Origin: Actinomycetes bacterium
GTDB lineage: Bacteria > Actinomycetota > Actinomycetes > Actinomycetales > Cellulomonadaceae
Assembly (NCBI GenBank): GCA_023388235.1
Contig: JAEWGQ010000052.1
Coordinates: forward strand, 1 to 7,731
Length of the DNA stretch: 7,731 bases
Direction: 5' to 3'
The notes beneath the pieces were generated by a model. That model was not told where the DNA came from. It worked only from the letters and a program-made list of their open reading frames with translations, and searched no databases. The position numbers were made by a program, and so were the translations under genes. Position 1 is the first letter of the stretch. The number at the start of each line of letters is the position of its first letter. Of this stretch, positions 1 through 5,973 are shown piece by piece.

Positions 1-807
1 GCGCCGCGCTGGCCGGGCCCGGGTGCACCGGCCCGCCGCGCCGAGGACGCTCCGGCCGCCGCGCCGTCCGCCGACGACGGCACGGCCGCCGACGGGGGCT
101 CCGGTCCGGGGCGTCCCGTGTGGGACCTGCCCTTCCCCGCCGAGCAGGAGGAGCCGGGCTTCGGGCAGCGGCGGATCGACCCGACCCGCTGGGTGCTGGG
201 CCTGGTCGCGCTGGCGGTCGTGGTCGGCCTGGTGGTGGCGATCGGGAACGTGCTCGCCCCGTTCGGGTCCGGCGACGACGACGCGGGCAGCGCGCCCGCC
301 CCGTCGGCGTCGGCACCGGCACCGGAGCCCACGCAGCCGGCGCCGGCGGACGGCGCGGAGGCCCCGCCCGTGCAGGCCGTGCCCCCGGTGATCGCGGCGG
401 TGACGTCGATCGACCCGTCGGACGACGACGGCGAGCACGAGGAGCTCATCGGGCGCCTGACCGACGGCGACCCCGCGACCACCTGGTACACGCACACCTA
501 CAACCGCCCGGACTTCGCGGGGTTCAAGGACGCCGTCGGCCTGGTCATCACGCTCCAGGCGCCCGCCACGGTCTCGGCGATCACGCTGGACGTGAACGGC
601 TCCGGCGGCAACGTCGAGGTCCGCTCGACCGACGCGGCGAACCCCACGGCCGGGGACGTCCTGGCGTCCGGGCCGCTGTCCCCGCAGACCGTCCTCACGC
701 TGTCCCAGCCGACCGAGACCCAGAGCATCGTCCTGTGGTTCACCGCGCTCGCCCAGGCCCCCGACGGCGCGAACAAGATCGAGATCTCCACGCTCTCCGT
801 CTCGTGA
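1..807 (+). CDS. Membrane protein with extracellular discoidin-like domain, C-terminal part (MurJ-associated pseudokinase type), 5' end outside window
   Basis: Reading frame 1 is open from the first base to the TGA at 805-807, giving 268 residues and no start that has to be used, so the gene begins before the window. Visible in order: a disordered Ala/Gly/Asp-rich stretch (residues 1-39); a WDLPFP segment (41-46); one hydrophobic transmembrane helix at about 64-86 with Arg57/Arg58 and Arg63 before it, which suggests an inside-to-outside topology; a Pro/Ala/Ser linker (about 97-128); and a roughly 140-residue beta-rich domain with [12 protein letters not shown], typical of discoidin/galactose-binding-like folds. 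There are no cysteines in that domain. In M. tuberculosis the gene at this place (Rv3910) joins MurJ, a kinase-like domain and such an extracellular domain. I infer an equivalent role in anchoring or regulating lipid II flipping, but the kinase part is not visible. It could instead be an unrelated single-pass protein with a carbohydrate-binding ectodomain. Confidence 0.72.
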   Translation, partial: APRWPGPGAPARRAEDAPAAAPSADDGTAADGGSGPGRPVWDLPFPAEQEEPGFGQRRIDPTRWVLGLVALAVVVGLVVAIGNVLAPFGSGDDDAGSAPAPSASAPAPEPTQPAPADGAEAPPVQAVPPVIAAVTSIDPSDDDGEHEELIGRLTDGDPATTWYTHTYNRPDFAGFKDAVGLVITLQAPATVSAITLDVNGSGGNVEVRSTDAANPTAGDVLASGPLSPQTVLTLSQPTETQSIVLWFTALAQAPDGANKIEISTLSVS

Positions 808-822
808 AGCCCGGCGCGGACC

Positions 823-848
823 GGAACAGACCGCCCCTAGGATCTGTT
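823..848 (+). promoter_or_regulatory. Candidate SigR/SigH-type (disulfide-stress) promoter of trxBA
   Basis: GGAAC (823-827, GGAACA to 828) is followed after exactly 18 nt by GTT (846-848). The published consensus for Streptomyces SigR is GGAAT-N18/19-GTT, and mycobacterial SigH uses GGAAC/T with similar spacing. trxBA is a classic target of both sigma factors. The predicted RNA start is near 855, about 30 nt upstream of the GTG. The same bases contain a 7-bp inverted repeat, GAACAGA (824-830) and TCTGTTC (843-849), and a TAnnnT hexamer TAGGAT (838-843) that could serve as a housekeeping -10 element, although no good -35 precedes it. Confidence 0.7.
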
Positions 849-875
849 CTCCCCGCATCAGCACGTCCCCGACCC

Positions 876-882
876 GAGGAAG
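876..882 (+). promoter_or_regulatory. Ribosome binding site of trxB
   Basis: GAGGAAG ends 4 nt before the GTG at 887. It is a good match to the anti-Shine-Dalgarno sequence and fixes the trxB start. Confidence 0.7.
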
Positions 883-886
883 CACC

Positions 887-1948
887 GTGACCGAGACCCC
901 CGTCCGCGACATCGTCATCGTCGGCTCCGGACCCGCCGGGTACACCGCCGCGATCTACGCGGCGCGCGCGGGCCTGACCCCCACCGTCGTCGCCGGCTCC
1001 GTGACGGCGGGCGGCGCGCTGATGAACACGACCGACGTCGAGAACTTCCCCGGCTTCCCCGACGGGATCCTCGGCCCGGACCTCATGGACAACCTGCAGA
1101 AGCAGGCGGAGCGGTTCGGCGCCGAGGTGCTGTGGGACGACGTGACCGAGGTCGACCTGGCCGGCCCGGTCAAGACGGTCGTCACCGGCGGCGGCGAGAC
1201 GTTCCGCGCCCGCGCCGTGATCCTCGCGACCGGTTCCGCCTACCGCGAGCTCGGCCTGCCGGACGAGAAGCGCCTGTCCGGTCGCGGCGTCTCGTGGTGC
1301 GCCACCTGCGACGGGTTCTTCTTCAAGGACCAGGACATCATCGTCGTCGGCGGCGGTGACTCGGCCGTCGAGGAGGCGACGTTCCTCACGCGGTTCGGCC
1401 GGACCGTGACGATCGTGCACCGCCGCGACGAGCTGCGGGCCTCGAAGATCATGGCCGACCGCGCCAAGGCCGACCCGAAGATCTCGTTCGCCTGGAACTC
1501 CGAGGTCGTGGCCATCCACGGCGACGACAAGGTGACCGGCGTGACCCTGCGCGACACCGTGACGGGCGAGACCCGCGAGCACGGCGCGACGGGCATCTTC
1601 GTGGCGATCGGCCACGTCCCGCGCACCGACCTGGTCGCCGGGCAGGTGGACCTGGACGAGAACGGCTACATCGTCGTCGAGGGCCGGTCCACCCGGACGA
1701 ACCTGCCGGGCGTGTTCGCCTGCGGCGACGCCGTGGACCACACGTACCGCCAGGCGATCACCGCCGCCGGCTCGGGCTGCTCCGCCGCGCTGGACGCCCA
1801 GCACTACCTGGCCGCCCTCGCGGACGTCGACCCGGCGTCCCCGGACCTCATCCCGGACGCGATCGAGCACGCCGACGTCGACGCCGCCGAGGCGGTCGCC
1901 GCGCAGGGTGCCGACACCGCCGCCGCGGCGGCCGCTGCCGGGCACTGA
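887..1948 (+). CDS. trxB: Thioredoxin-disulfide reductase (NADPH, FAD)
   Basis: A cytoplasmic flavoenzyme that passes electrons from NADPH through FAD and a redox disulfide to thioredoxin. The 353-residue product shows the FAD dinucleotide motif GSGPAG (13-18), the active-site CATC (Cys138, Cys141), the NADPH motif GGGDSA (155-160), the 2'-phosphate-binding HRRDELR (178-184) and the second FAD motif with CGDAVD (279-284). All key residues of the low-molecular-weight bacterial class are present. The catalytic body ends near residue 311. About 42 further residues form an Ala/Asp/Glu-rich tail with an alanine run near the end, making the protein some 30 residues longer than E. coli TrxB (321). 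The GTG start is supported by GAGGAAG just upstream and by the GSGPAG position. trxA follows 6 nt after the stop, so the two are co-transcribed. The promoter upstream suggests induction by thiol oxidation. Confidence 0.97.
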   Translation: MTETPVRDIVIVGSGPAGYTAAIYAARAGLTPTVVAGSVTAGGALMNTTDVENFPGFPDGILGPDLMDNLQKQAERFGAEVLWDDVTEVDLAGPVKTVVTGGGETFRARAVILATGSAYRELGLPDEKRLSGRGVSWCATCDGFFFKDQDIIVVGGGDSAVEEATFLTRFGRTVTIVHRRDELRASKIMADRAKADPKISFAWNSEVVAIHGDDKVTGVTLRDTVTGETREHGATGIFVAIGHVPRTDLVAGQVDLDENGYIVVEGRSTRTNLPGVFACGDAVDHTYRQAITAAGSGCSAALDAQHYLAALADVDPASPDLIPDAIEHADVDAAEAVAAQGADTAAAAAAAGH

Positions 1949-1954
1949 CCGCCG

Positions 1955-2296
1955 GTGGCCGTGGCGCCCGCGGTCACCGCGGAGACGTTCGAGCGCGAGG
2001 TGCTGCGCTCGGACCTCCCGGTGGTCGTGGACTTCTGGGCGGACTGGTGCGTCCCGTGCCGGATGGTGACGCCCGTGCTCGGGGAGCTCGCGGACGTGTA
2101 CGCGGGGCGGCTCCGGTTCGTCGCGGTCGACACCGAGGCGGAGCCGGACCTGAGCCGGCGGTACGGGGTGCTGTCCATCCCGGCGCTGTACGTGTTCCAC
2201 CGGGGTGAGCTGCTGCGGACCCTGGTCGGCGCGCGCGAGAAGCTCGCCTACGCCGCGGAGATGGACGCCGTGCTCGCGGAGATCGCCGCGGGCTGA
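1955..2296 (+). CDS. trxA: Thioredoxin with CVPC active site
   Basis: A small cytoplasmic dithiol protein that reduces protein disulfides and is recycled by the TrxB encoded just upstream. The 113-residue product has the complete thioredoxin fold signature: buried Asp26, Trp28, Trp31, active-site Cys32-Val33-Pro34-Cys35 and the cis-proline Pro76 in SIPAL. With the GTG at 1955 the numbering equals that of E. coli thioredoxin, which supports this start; a second GTG at 1961 is possible. The usual Gly33 is replaced by Val, which may shift redox potential or partner choice. I see no Shine-Dalgarno sequence before it, so translation probably depends on ribosomes ending trxB. It lies in the same frame as trxB, with only TGA-CCG-CCG between them. 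A strong hairpin follows the stop. Confidence 0.94.
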   Translation: MAVAPAVTAETFEREVLRSDLPVVVDFWADWCVPCRMVTPVLGELADVYAGRLRFVAVDTEAEPDLSRRYGVLSIPALYVFHRGELLRTLVGAREKLAYAAEMDAVLAEIAAG

Positions 2297-2305
2297 CCAC
2301 ACGAC

Positions 2306-2337
2306 CCGGGGCGGCGTGGCACCGGCCGCCGCCCCGG
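2306..2337 (+). terminator. GC-rich hairpin, probable terminator of trxBA
   Basis: CCGGGGCGGCG (2306-2316) and CGCCGCCCCGG (2327-2337) form a perfect 11-bp stem around a 10-nt loop, beginning 10 nt after the trxA stop. There is no U tract, as is common for proposed terminators in high-GC actinobacteria. Its position between two genes with a 135-bp gap supports a terminator role. A smaller CCGCGG pair (2338-2343 and 2351-2356) follows directly. Confidence 0.6.
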
Positions 2338-2419
2338 CCGCGGCGTCCGCCCGCGGAGGTTCCGTGCGGGTGCGGCGCGCCCGTCGTGGACGCACCGGGG
2401 TGGGCCCGGCGTGGCGTGC

Positions 2420-2434
2420 GACACTCGGAGGATG
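2420..2434 (+). promoter_or_regulatory. Possible -10 element of a leaderless start before the aminotransferase
   Basis: GACACT (2420-2425) fits the loose actinobacterial -10 pattern at its A and final T and ends 6 nt before ATG 2432, so transcription could start at or next to the A of the ATG. GGAGG (2427-2431) abuts the ATG with no spacer, too close for normal ribosome binding, which also favours a leaderless message. No convincing -35 box is present. Confidence 0.3.
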
Positions 2435-3772
2435 ACCACCGAACCGCGTCCCGGCGAACCGCTGTCGGGCCCCCTCCCGACTCCGGCCGCCGGCACGCGG
2501 CTCGACCGCTGGCTCGGCTCGTACGCCGAGCGCACCCACGGCATGCGCGCCTCCGAGATCCGCGCGCTGTTCGCGGTCGCCAACCGTCCCGAGGTCGTGT
2601 CCCTCGCCGGCGGCATGCCGTGCCTCGACGTGCTGCCCCTCGACGTGCTGGGCGACCTCGCGCAGCGCGTCGTCGCGACGCGCGGCACCACGGCCCTGCA
2701 GTACGGCTCGGGCCAGGGCGACGAGGGCCTGCGGGAGCAGATCCTCGAGGTCATGCGGCTCGAGGGCATCGAGGCGCACCCGGACGACGTGGTCGTGACG
2801 ACCGGATCGCAGCAGGCGCTCGACCTCGTCACGCGGCTGTTCATCGACCCGGGCGACGTCGTGGTCGCGGAAGCCCCGTCCTACGTCGGCGCGCTCGGCG
2901 TGTTCCGGGCGTACGAGGCGGACGTCGTGCACGTGCCCCTGGACGCGGACGGGCTCATCCCCGAGGCGCTGGAGCAGACCCTCGCCGACCTCACCCGCCA
3001 GGGCCGGCGCGTGAAGTTCCTCTACACCATCCCGAACTTCCACAACCCCGCGGGCGTCACGCTCTCCCTCGAGCGCCGGCCGCGGATCCTGGAGATCGCC
3101 GAGCGGTACGGCGTGCTCGTCATCGAGGACAACCCGTACGGGCTGCTCGGGTTCGAGGGCGAGCCGCTGCCGGCGATGCGCTCGACGAACGACGACGGCG
3201 TGATCTACCTCGGGTCGTTCTCGAAGACCTTCGCGCCCGGGTACCGCGTCGGCTGGGCGGTCGCCCCGCACGCCGTGCGCGAGAAGCTCGTGCTGGCGTC
3301 CGAGTCGGCCATCCTGTGCCCGTCCAACGCGTCCCAGCTCGCCATCAGCGGGTACCTGGCCACGTGCGACTGGCGGGGCCAGGTCAAGGCGTTCCGGGAG
3401 CTCTACCGGGAGCGCCGGGACGCGATGGTCGGGGCGCTCGCCGAGCACCTGCCCGACGCGACCTGGACCGTCCCGGACGGCGGGTTCTACACCTGGGTCC
3501 GGCTGCCCGACGGCCTCGACGCCAAGGCGATGCTGCCGCGCGCCGTCACCGCCCGGGTCGCGTACGTGCCGGGGACCGCCTTCTACGCCGACGGCCAGGG
3601 CACCGACCACATGCGCCTGTCGTTCTGCTTCCCGACCCCCGAGCGCATCCGGGAGGGCGTCCGGCGCCTCGCGGGCGTCGTCTCGGGCGAGAGCGAGCTC
3701 GTCTCGCTGTTCGGCACCGGCGGGGCGCGGCCCGGCGACACCGTGCAGTCCCCCGGTCCCGACCTGGCCTGA
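2432..3772 (+). CDS. PLP-dependent aminotransferase, fold type I (class I/II, LysN/MocR-C-terminal-like)
   Basis: A cytoplasmic transaminase that would move an amino group between an amino acid and a 2-oxo acid; the substrate cannot be read from the sequence. The 446-residue product has the fold-type I landmarks: substrate/cofactor loop YGSGQGDEGLRE, phosphate-binding TTGSQQALDL, Asn205 in NFHNPAG, Asp233 and Tyr236 in EDNPYG (Asp contacts the pyridine nitrogen), Schiff-base Lys265 in SFSKTFAPG, and the carboxylate-binding Arg395 in MRLSF. SLAGGMP near the N-terminus and the whole pattern resemble 2-aminoadipate/aromatic aminotransferases (LysN type) and the C-terminal domain of MocR regulators, but there is no DNA-binding GntR domain. 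ATG 2432 is chosen over GTG 2411, which would add only 7 residues inside the likely promoter. The last 25 residues or so look disordered. The ligase gene lies 100 bp downstream on the same strand and may share its transcript. Confidence 0.9.
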   Translation: MTTEPRPGEPLSGPLPTPAAGTRLDRWLGSYAERTHGMRASEIRALFAVANRPEVVSLAGGMPCLDVLPLDVLGDLAQRVVATRGTTALQYGSGQGDEGLREQILEVMRLEGIEAHPDDVVVTTGSQQALDLVTRLFIDPGDVVVAEAPSYVGALGVFRAYEADVVHVPLDADGLIPEALEQTLADLTRQGRRVKFLYTIPNFHNPAGVTLSLERRPRILEIAERYGVLVIEDNPYGLLGFEGEPLPAMRSTNDDGVIYLGSFSKTFAPGYRVGWAVAPHAVREKLVLASESAILCPSNASQLAISGYLATCDWRGQVKAFRELYRERRDAMVGALAEHLPDATWTVPDGGFYTWVRLPDGLDAKAMLPRAVTARVAYVPGTAFYADGQGTDHMRLSFCFPTPERIREGVRRLAGVVSGESELVSLFGTGGARPGDTVQSPGPDLA

Positions 3773-3809
3773 CGCGCCGCGGGCGTCCTCGCTGGTCGCG
3801 GGCGCCCGG

Positions 3810-3815
3810 TAGCGT
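3810..3815 (+). promoter_or_regulatory. Candidate -10 hexamer before ddl
   Basis: TAGCGT matches the actinobacterial TAnnnT -10 pattern inside the 100-bp gap, with the ddl GTG 57 nt further on. No recognisable -35 box lies 16-18 nt upstream, so this is only a candidate; ddl may also be read through from the aminotransferase gene. Confidence 0.3.
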
Positions 3816-3858
3816 CGGTGCCGGGCCACCGGCCCACCCCCGCCCGCCCGCGTCGTCC

Positions 3859-3864
3859 AGGAGG
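3859..3864 (+). promoter_or_regulatory. Ribosome binding site of ddl
   Basis: AGGAGG lies 8 nt before the GTG at 3873, which is ideal strength and spacing, and settles the start codon. Confidence 0.75.
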
Positions 3865-3872
3865 ACCCGCCC

Positions 3873-4856
3873 GTGCTCTCCGCCCCCACCACCCCGCGCG
3901 TCGTCGTCCTCGCCGGCGGCCTGTCCCACGAGCGGGACGTGTCGCTCCGGTCCGGGCGGCGCGTCGCCGAGGCGCTGCGGACCGCCGGGGTCGAGGTGTC
4001 GGTGCACGACGTGGACGCGGACCTGGTCCCGGCGCTGACCGAGACGCGGCCCGACCTCGTGTGGCCGCTCCTGCACGGCGCCGGCGGCGAGGACGGGTCC
4101 GTGCGGGACGTCCTGGAGCTGCTGGACGTGCGCTGCCTGGGGACGGGCCCGCGCGCGAGCAGGGTCGCGTGGAGCAAGCCGATCGCGAAGACCACGGTGA
4201 CGCGCGCCGGCATCGCCACCCCGCAGTTCGTCACGCTGCCGCAGAGCCTGTTCCGCGAGCTCGGCGCCGGGCGCGTCATGGACGCCGTCGTCGCCAAGCT
4301 CGGCCTGCCCCTCGTGGTGAAGCCGTCGCGGGGCGGGTCCGCGCTCGGCGTCACCCTGGTGCGCACGGCGGACGACCTGCCGCGGGCGATGGTCGCGTGC
4401 TTCGCCTACGGGGACACCGCCCTGATCGAGCGCGCCGTGGAGGGCACAGAGGTCGCCATCAGCGTGGTCGAGCTCGACGGCGAGCCCGTCGCGCTGCCCG
4501 CCGTCGAGGTCGTCACGGACGGCCCCTACGACTACGACGCGCGGTACAACCCCGGGCGCACGGAGTACTTCGCCCCCGCCCGCCTGACCGACGAGCACGC
4601 CCGCCGCGCCGCCGAGGTCGCGGTCGCCGCGCACCAGGTGCTCGGCCTGCGGCACCTGTCGCGCACGGACCTCATCATCGACGCCGACGGCCAGCCCTGG
4701 TTCCTCGAGGTCAACGTGGCGCCGGGCATGACCGAGACGTCCCTGTTCCCGCAGGCCGCCGAGGCGGGCGGGTACCACCTGCCGACGCTGTACCGCCGGT
4801 TGGTGGAGACGGGGCTCGCCGCGGACGGGGCCGGGCGGGACGCCGTCAGCCCCTGA
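3873..4856 (+). CDS. ddl: D-alanine--D-alanine ligase family protein (ATP-grasp)
   Basis: By family, it joins two D-alanines with ATP in the cytoplasm to make the dipeptide that MurF adds to peptidoglycan precursors. The 327-residue product carries the hallmark motifs: [11 protein letters not shown] with Glu20 (E. coli DdlB Glu15), HGAGGEDG (68-75), Lys150 and Ser156 of the ATP-binding KPSRGGS (DdlB Lys144, Ser150), the omega loop YDYDARY with Tyr225 (DdlB Tyr216), Arg264/Asp266, and metal ligands Glu279 and Asn281 followed by PGMT. Some family-conserved positions differ: the second Ser of GSS is Ala157, the loop Lys is Arg224, and NT before PG is NV. Actinobacteria usually have their main ddl elsewhere in the genome, so this may be a paralogue with shifted specificity. 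AGGAGG upstream fixes the start. The 3' end overlaps convergent parB by 11 bp. Confidence 0.87.
   Translation: MLSAPTTPRVVVLAGGLSHERDVSLRSGRRVAEALRTAGVEVSVHDVDADLVPALTETRPDLVWPLLHGAGGEDGSVRDVLELLDVRCLGTGPRASRVAWSKPIAKTTVTRAGIATPQFVTLPQSLFRELGAGRVMDAVVAKLGLPLVVKPSRGGSALGVTLVRTADDLPRAMVACFAYGDTALIERAVEGTEVAISVVELDGEPVALPAVEVVTDGPYDYDARYNPGRTEYFAPARLTDEHARRAAEVAVAAHQVLGLRHLSRTDLIIDADGQPWFLEVNVAPGMTETSLFPQAAEAGGYHLPTLYRRLVETGLAADGAGRDAVSP
4811..4853 (+). terminator. Bulged hairpin at the ddl/parB convergence (weak)
   Basis: The right arm CCGTCAGCCCC (4843-4853) can pair with GGGGCT (4811-4816) and GACGG (4824-4828), giving 11 pairs with a 7-nt bulge and a 14-nt loop. It lies in the last codons of ddl and crosses the parB stop. 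It could end transcription from either side, but a bulged structure in coding GC-rich DNA is weak evidence. Confidence 0.25.
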
Positions 4857-5973
4857 GGATGCCGGGGTCGTCGGGCGCCAGGCTCGACAGGATGCGGTTC
4901 AGGTCCTGCACCGACGCGAACTCGACCGTCAGCTTGCCGCGCTGCTTGCCGAGATCCACCTTCACGCGGGTCTCGAAGCGGTCCGACAGCCGGCTCGCCA
5001 GGTCGTCGAGCGCCTCGTTCCGGATGCCCGCGCGGGGACGGCGCTGCTGCCGCCGGCCGGCGCCCTCGCCACCGAGCGCGACGATCTCCTCGACCGCCCG
5101 CACCGACAGGCCCTCGGCGACGATCCGCTGCGCGAGCCGCTCGATCGCCGCGCCGTCGCTCAGCCCGAGCAGCGCCCGGGCGTGACCGGCGGACAGCACG
5201 CCCGCCGCCACCCGCCGCTGCACCAGCGGGGGCAGCCGCAGCAGGCGCAGCGTGTTCGAGATCTGCGGGCGCGAGCGGTGGATCCGGGTCGCCAGCTCGT
5301 CGTGGGTGCAGCCGAAGTCGTCCAGGAGCTGCTGGTACGCGGCGGCCTCCTCCAGCGGGTTCAGCTGCGACCGGTGCAGGTTCTCCAGGAGGGCGTCCCG
5401 GAGCAGGTCGGAGTCCTCCGTCTGCCGGACGATCGCCGGGATCGTGTCGAGGCCCGCGGCCTGGGTCGCGCGCCAGCGGCGCTCCCCCATGATGAGCTCG
5501 TACCCGTCGTCGACCGGGCGGACGACCACCGGCTGCAGGACGCCGATCTCGCGGATCGAGCCGACGAGCTCGTCGAGGGCGTCCTCGTCGAAGACGGAGC
5601 GCGGCTGGCGCGGGTTGGGGCGGATGGCCGTGACCGGGAGCTCAGCGAACGAGGCGCCGGGGACCGGGAGCAGGCCGTCCTGGTCGGTGGTGTCGGCGCC
5701 GGCGGCTGCCGCGCTGCTGGTGCTCGCGACACCCTCGCCAGCGCCCCCGTCCGCCGCGTTTCCGCTGGTCAGGGCGTTGCGGGGCCCGTCCGACGCCGTG
5801 TCGGCACCGTCCGTGCGGGCGGCGGCGTCCGCTGCCGCCGCCGCTGCGCGCTCGGCGGACCGGTCCGGGAAGAAGACGTCCACCGGACGGCTCCCGTCGC
5901 CGGTCCGGACGTCCGCGCCCGTCGGGATGAGGGCGCCCAGGCCACGCCCGAGCCCCCGCCGCTTCTCGCTCAC
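4846..5973 (-). CDS. parB: Chromosome-partitioning protein ParB (CTP-dependent DNA clamp)
   Basis: A CTP-dependent sliding clamp that loads at parS, spreads over neighbouring DNA near the origin, recruits SMC and is moved by ParA. The 375-residue product has: an N-terminal ParA-contacting motif [12 protein letters not shown] (6-17); a long Ala/Asp/Gly-rich linker (about 39-104) with the hydrophobic island VDVFF before it (31-35); the ParB/Srx domain with NPRQPR (120-125) and the CTP-binding GERRWRA (163-169); ENLHR (197-201) followed by NPLEEA; the helix-turn-helix [16 protein letters not shown] (224-239); and a C-terminal dimerisation domain ending [11 protein letters not shown]. The GTG start at 5973 is set by AAGGAGGA (5984-5977) and by the LGRGLGAL position. 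It overlaps the parA stop by 4 nt (GTGA), so the two are translationally coupled. A parS target lies about 1 kb upstream in rsmG. Confidence 0.97.
   Translation of the reverse strand: MSEKRRGLGRGLGALIPTGADVRTGDGSRPVDVFFPDRSAERAAAAAADAAARTDGADTASDGPRNALTSGNAADGGAGEGVASTSSAAAAGADTTDQDGLLPVPGASFAELPVTAIRPNPRQPRSVFDEDALDELVGSIREIGVLQPVVVRPVDDGYELIMGERRWRATQAAGLDTIPAIVRQTEDSDLLRDALLENLHRSQLNPLEEAAAYQQLLDDFGCTHDELATRIHRSRPQISNTLRLLRLPPLVQRRVAAGVLSAGHARALLGLSDGAAIERLAQRIVAEGLSVRAVEEIVALGGEGAGRRQQRRPRAGIRNEALDDLASRLSDRFETRVKVDLGKQRGKLTVEFASVQDLNRILSSLAPDDPGILRG

Noticed and set aside
118..807. GTG 118 as the true start of the first gene
   Set aside because: The frame is open to the window edge, the codon lies in a cytoplasmic linker before the membrane helix, and no Shine-Dalgarno sequence precedes it.
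2411..2431. GTG 2411 as start of the aminotransferase
   Set aside because: It has no ribosome binding site, lies within the likely promoter, and adds only 7 residues (MACDTRR) with no family counterpart.
2922..2940. Other CACGTG cores (near 2930, 6230, 6688) as extra parS sites
   Set aside because: Their flanks do not match the GTTT/AAAC arms, so they are chance hexamers in coding sequence.
3771..3805. Direct repeat CGCGGGCG (3778-3785, 3797-3804) and short GACGC/GCGTC hairpin after the aminotransferase
   Set aside because: Such short GC repeats and 5-bp stems are expected by chance at this base composition, so I do not call a terminator or operator.
740..4366. A 1208-codon open frame on the minus strand, plus a similar one at 3546-4778
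   Set aside because: They lie antisense to trxB, trxA, the aminotransferase and ddl, all with clear family motifs. The translations are Arg/Gly/Ala-rich without domain signs, as expected for shadow frames in very GC-rich DNA.
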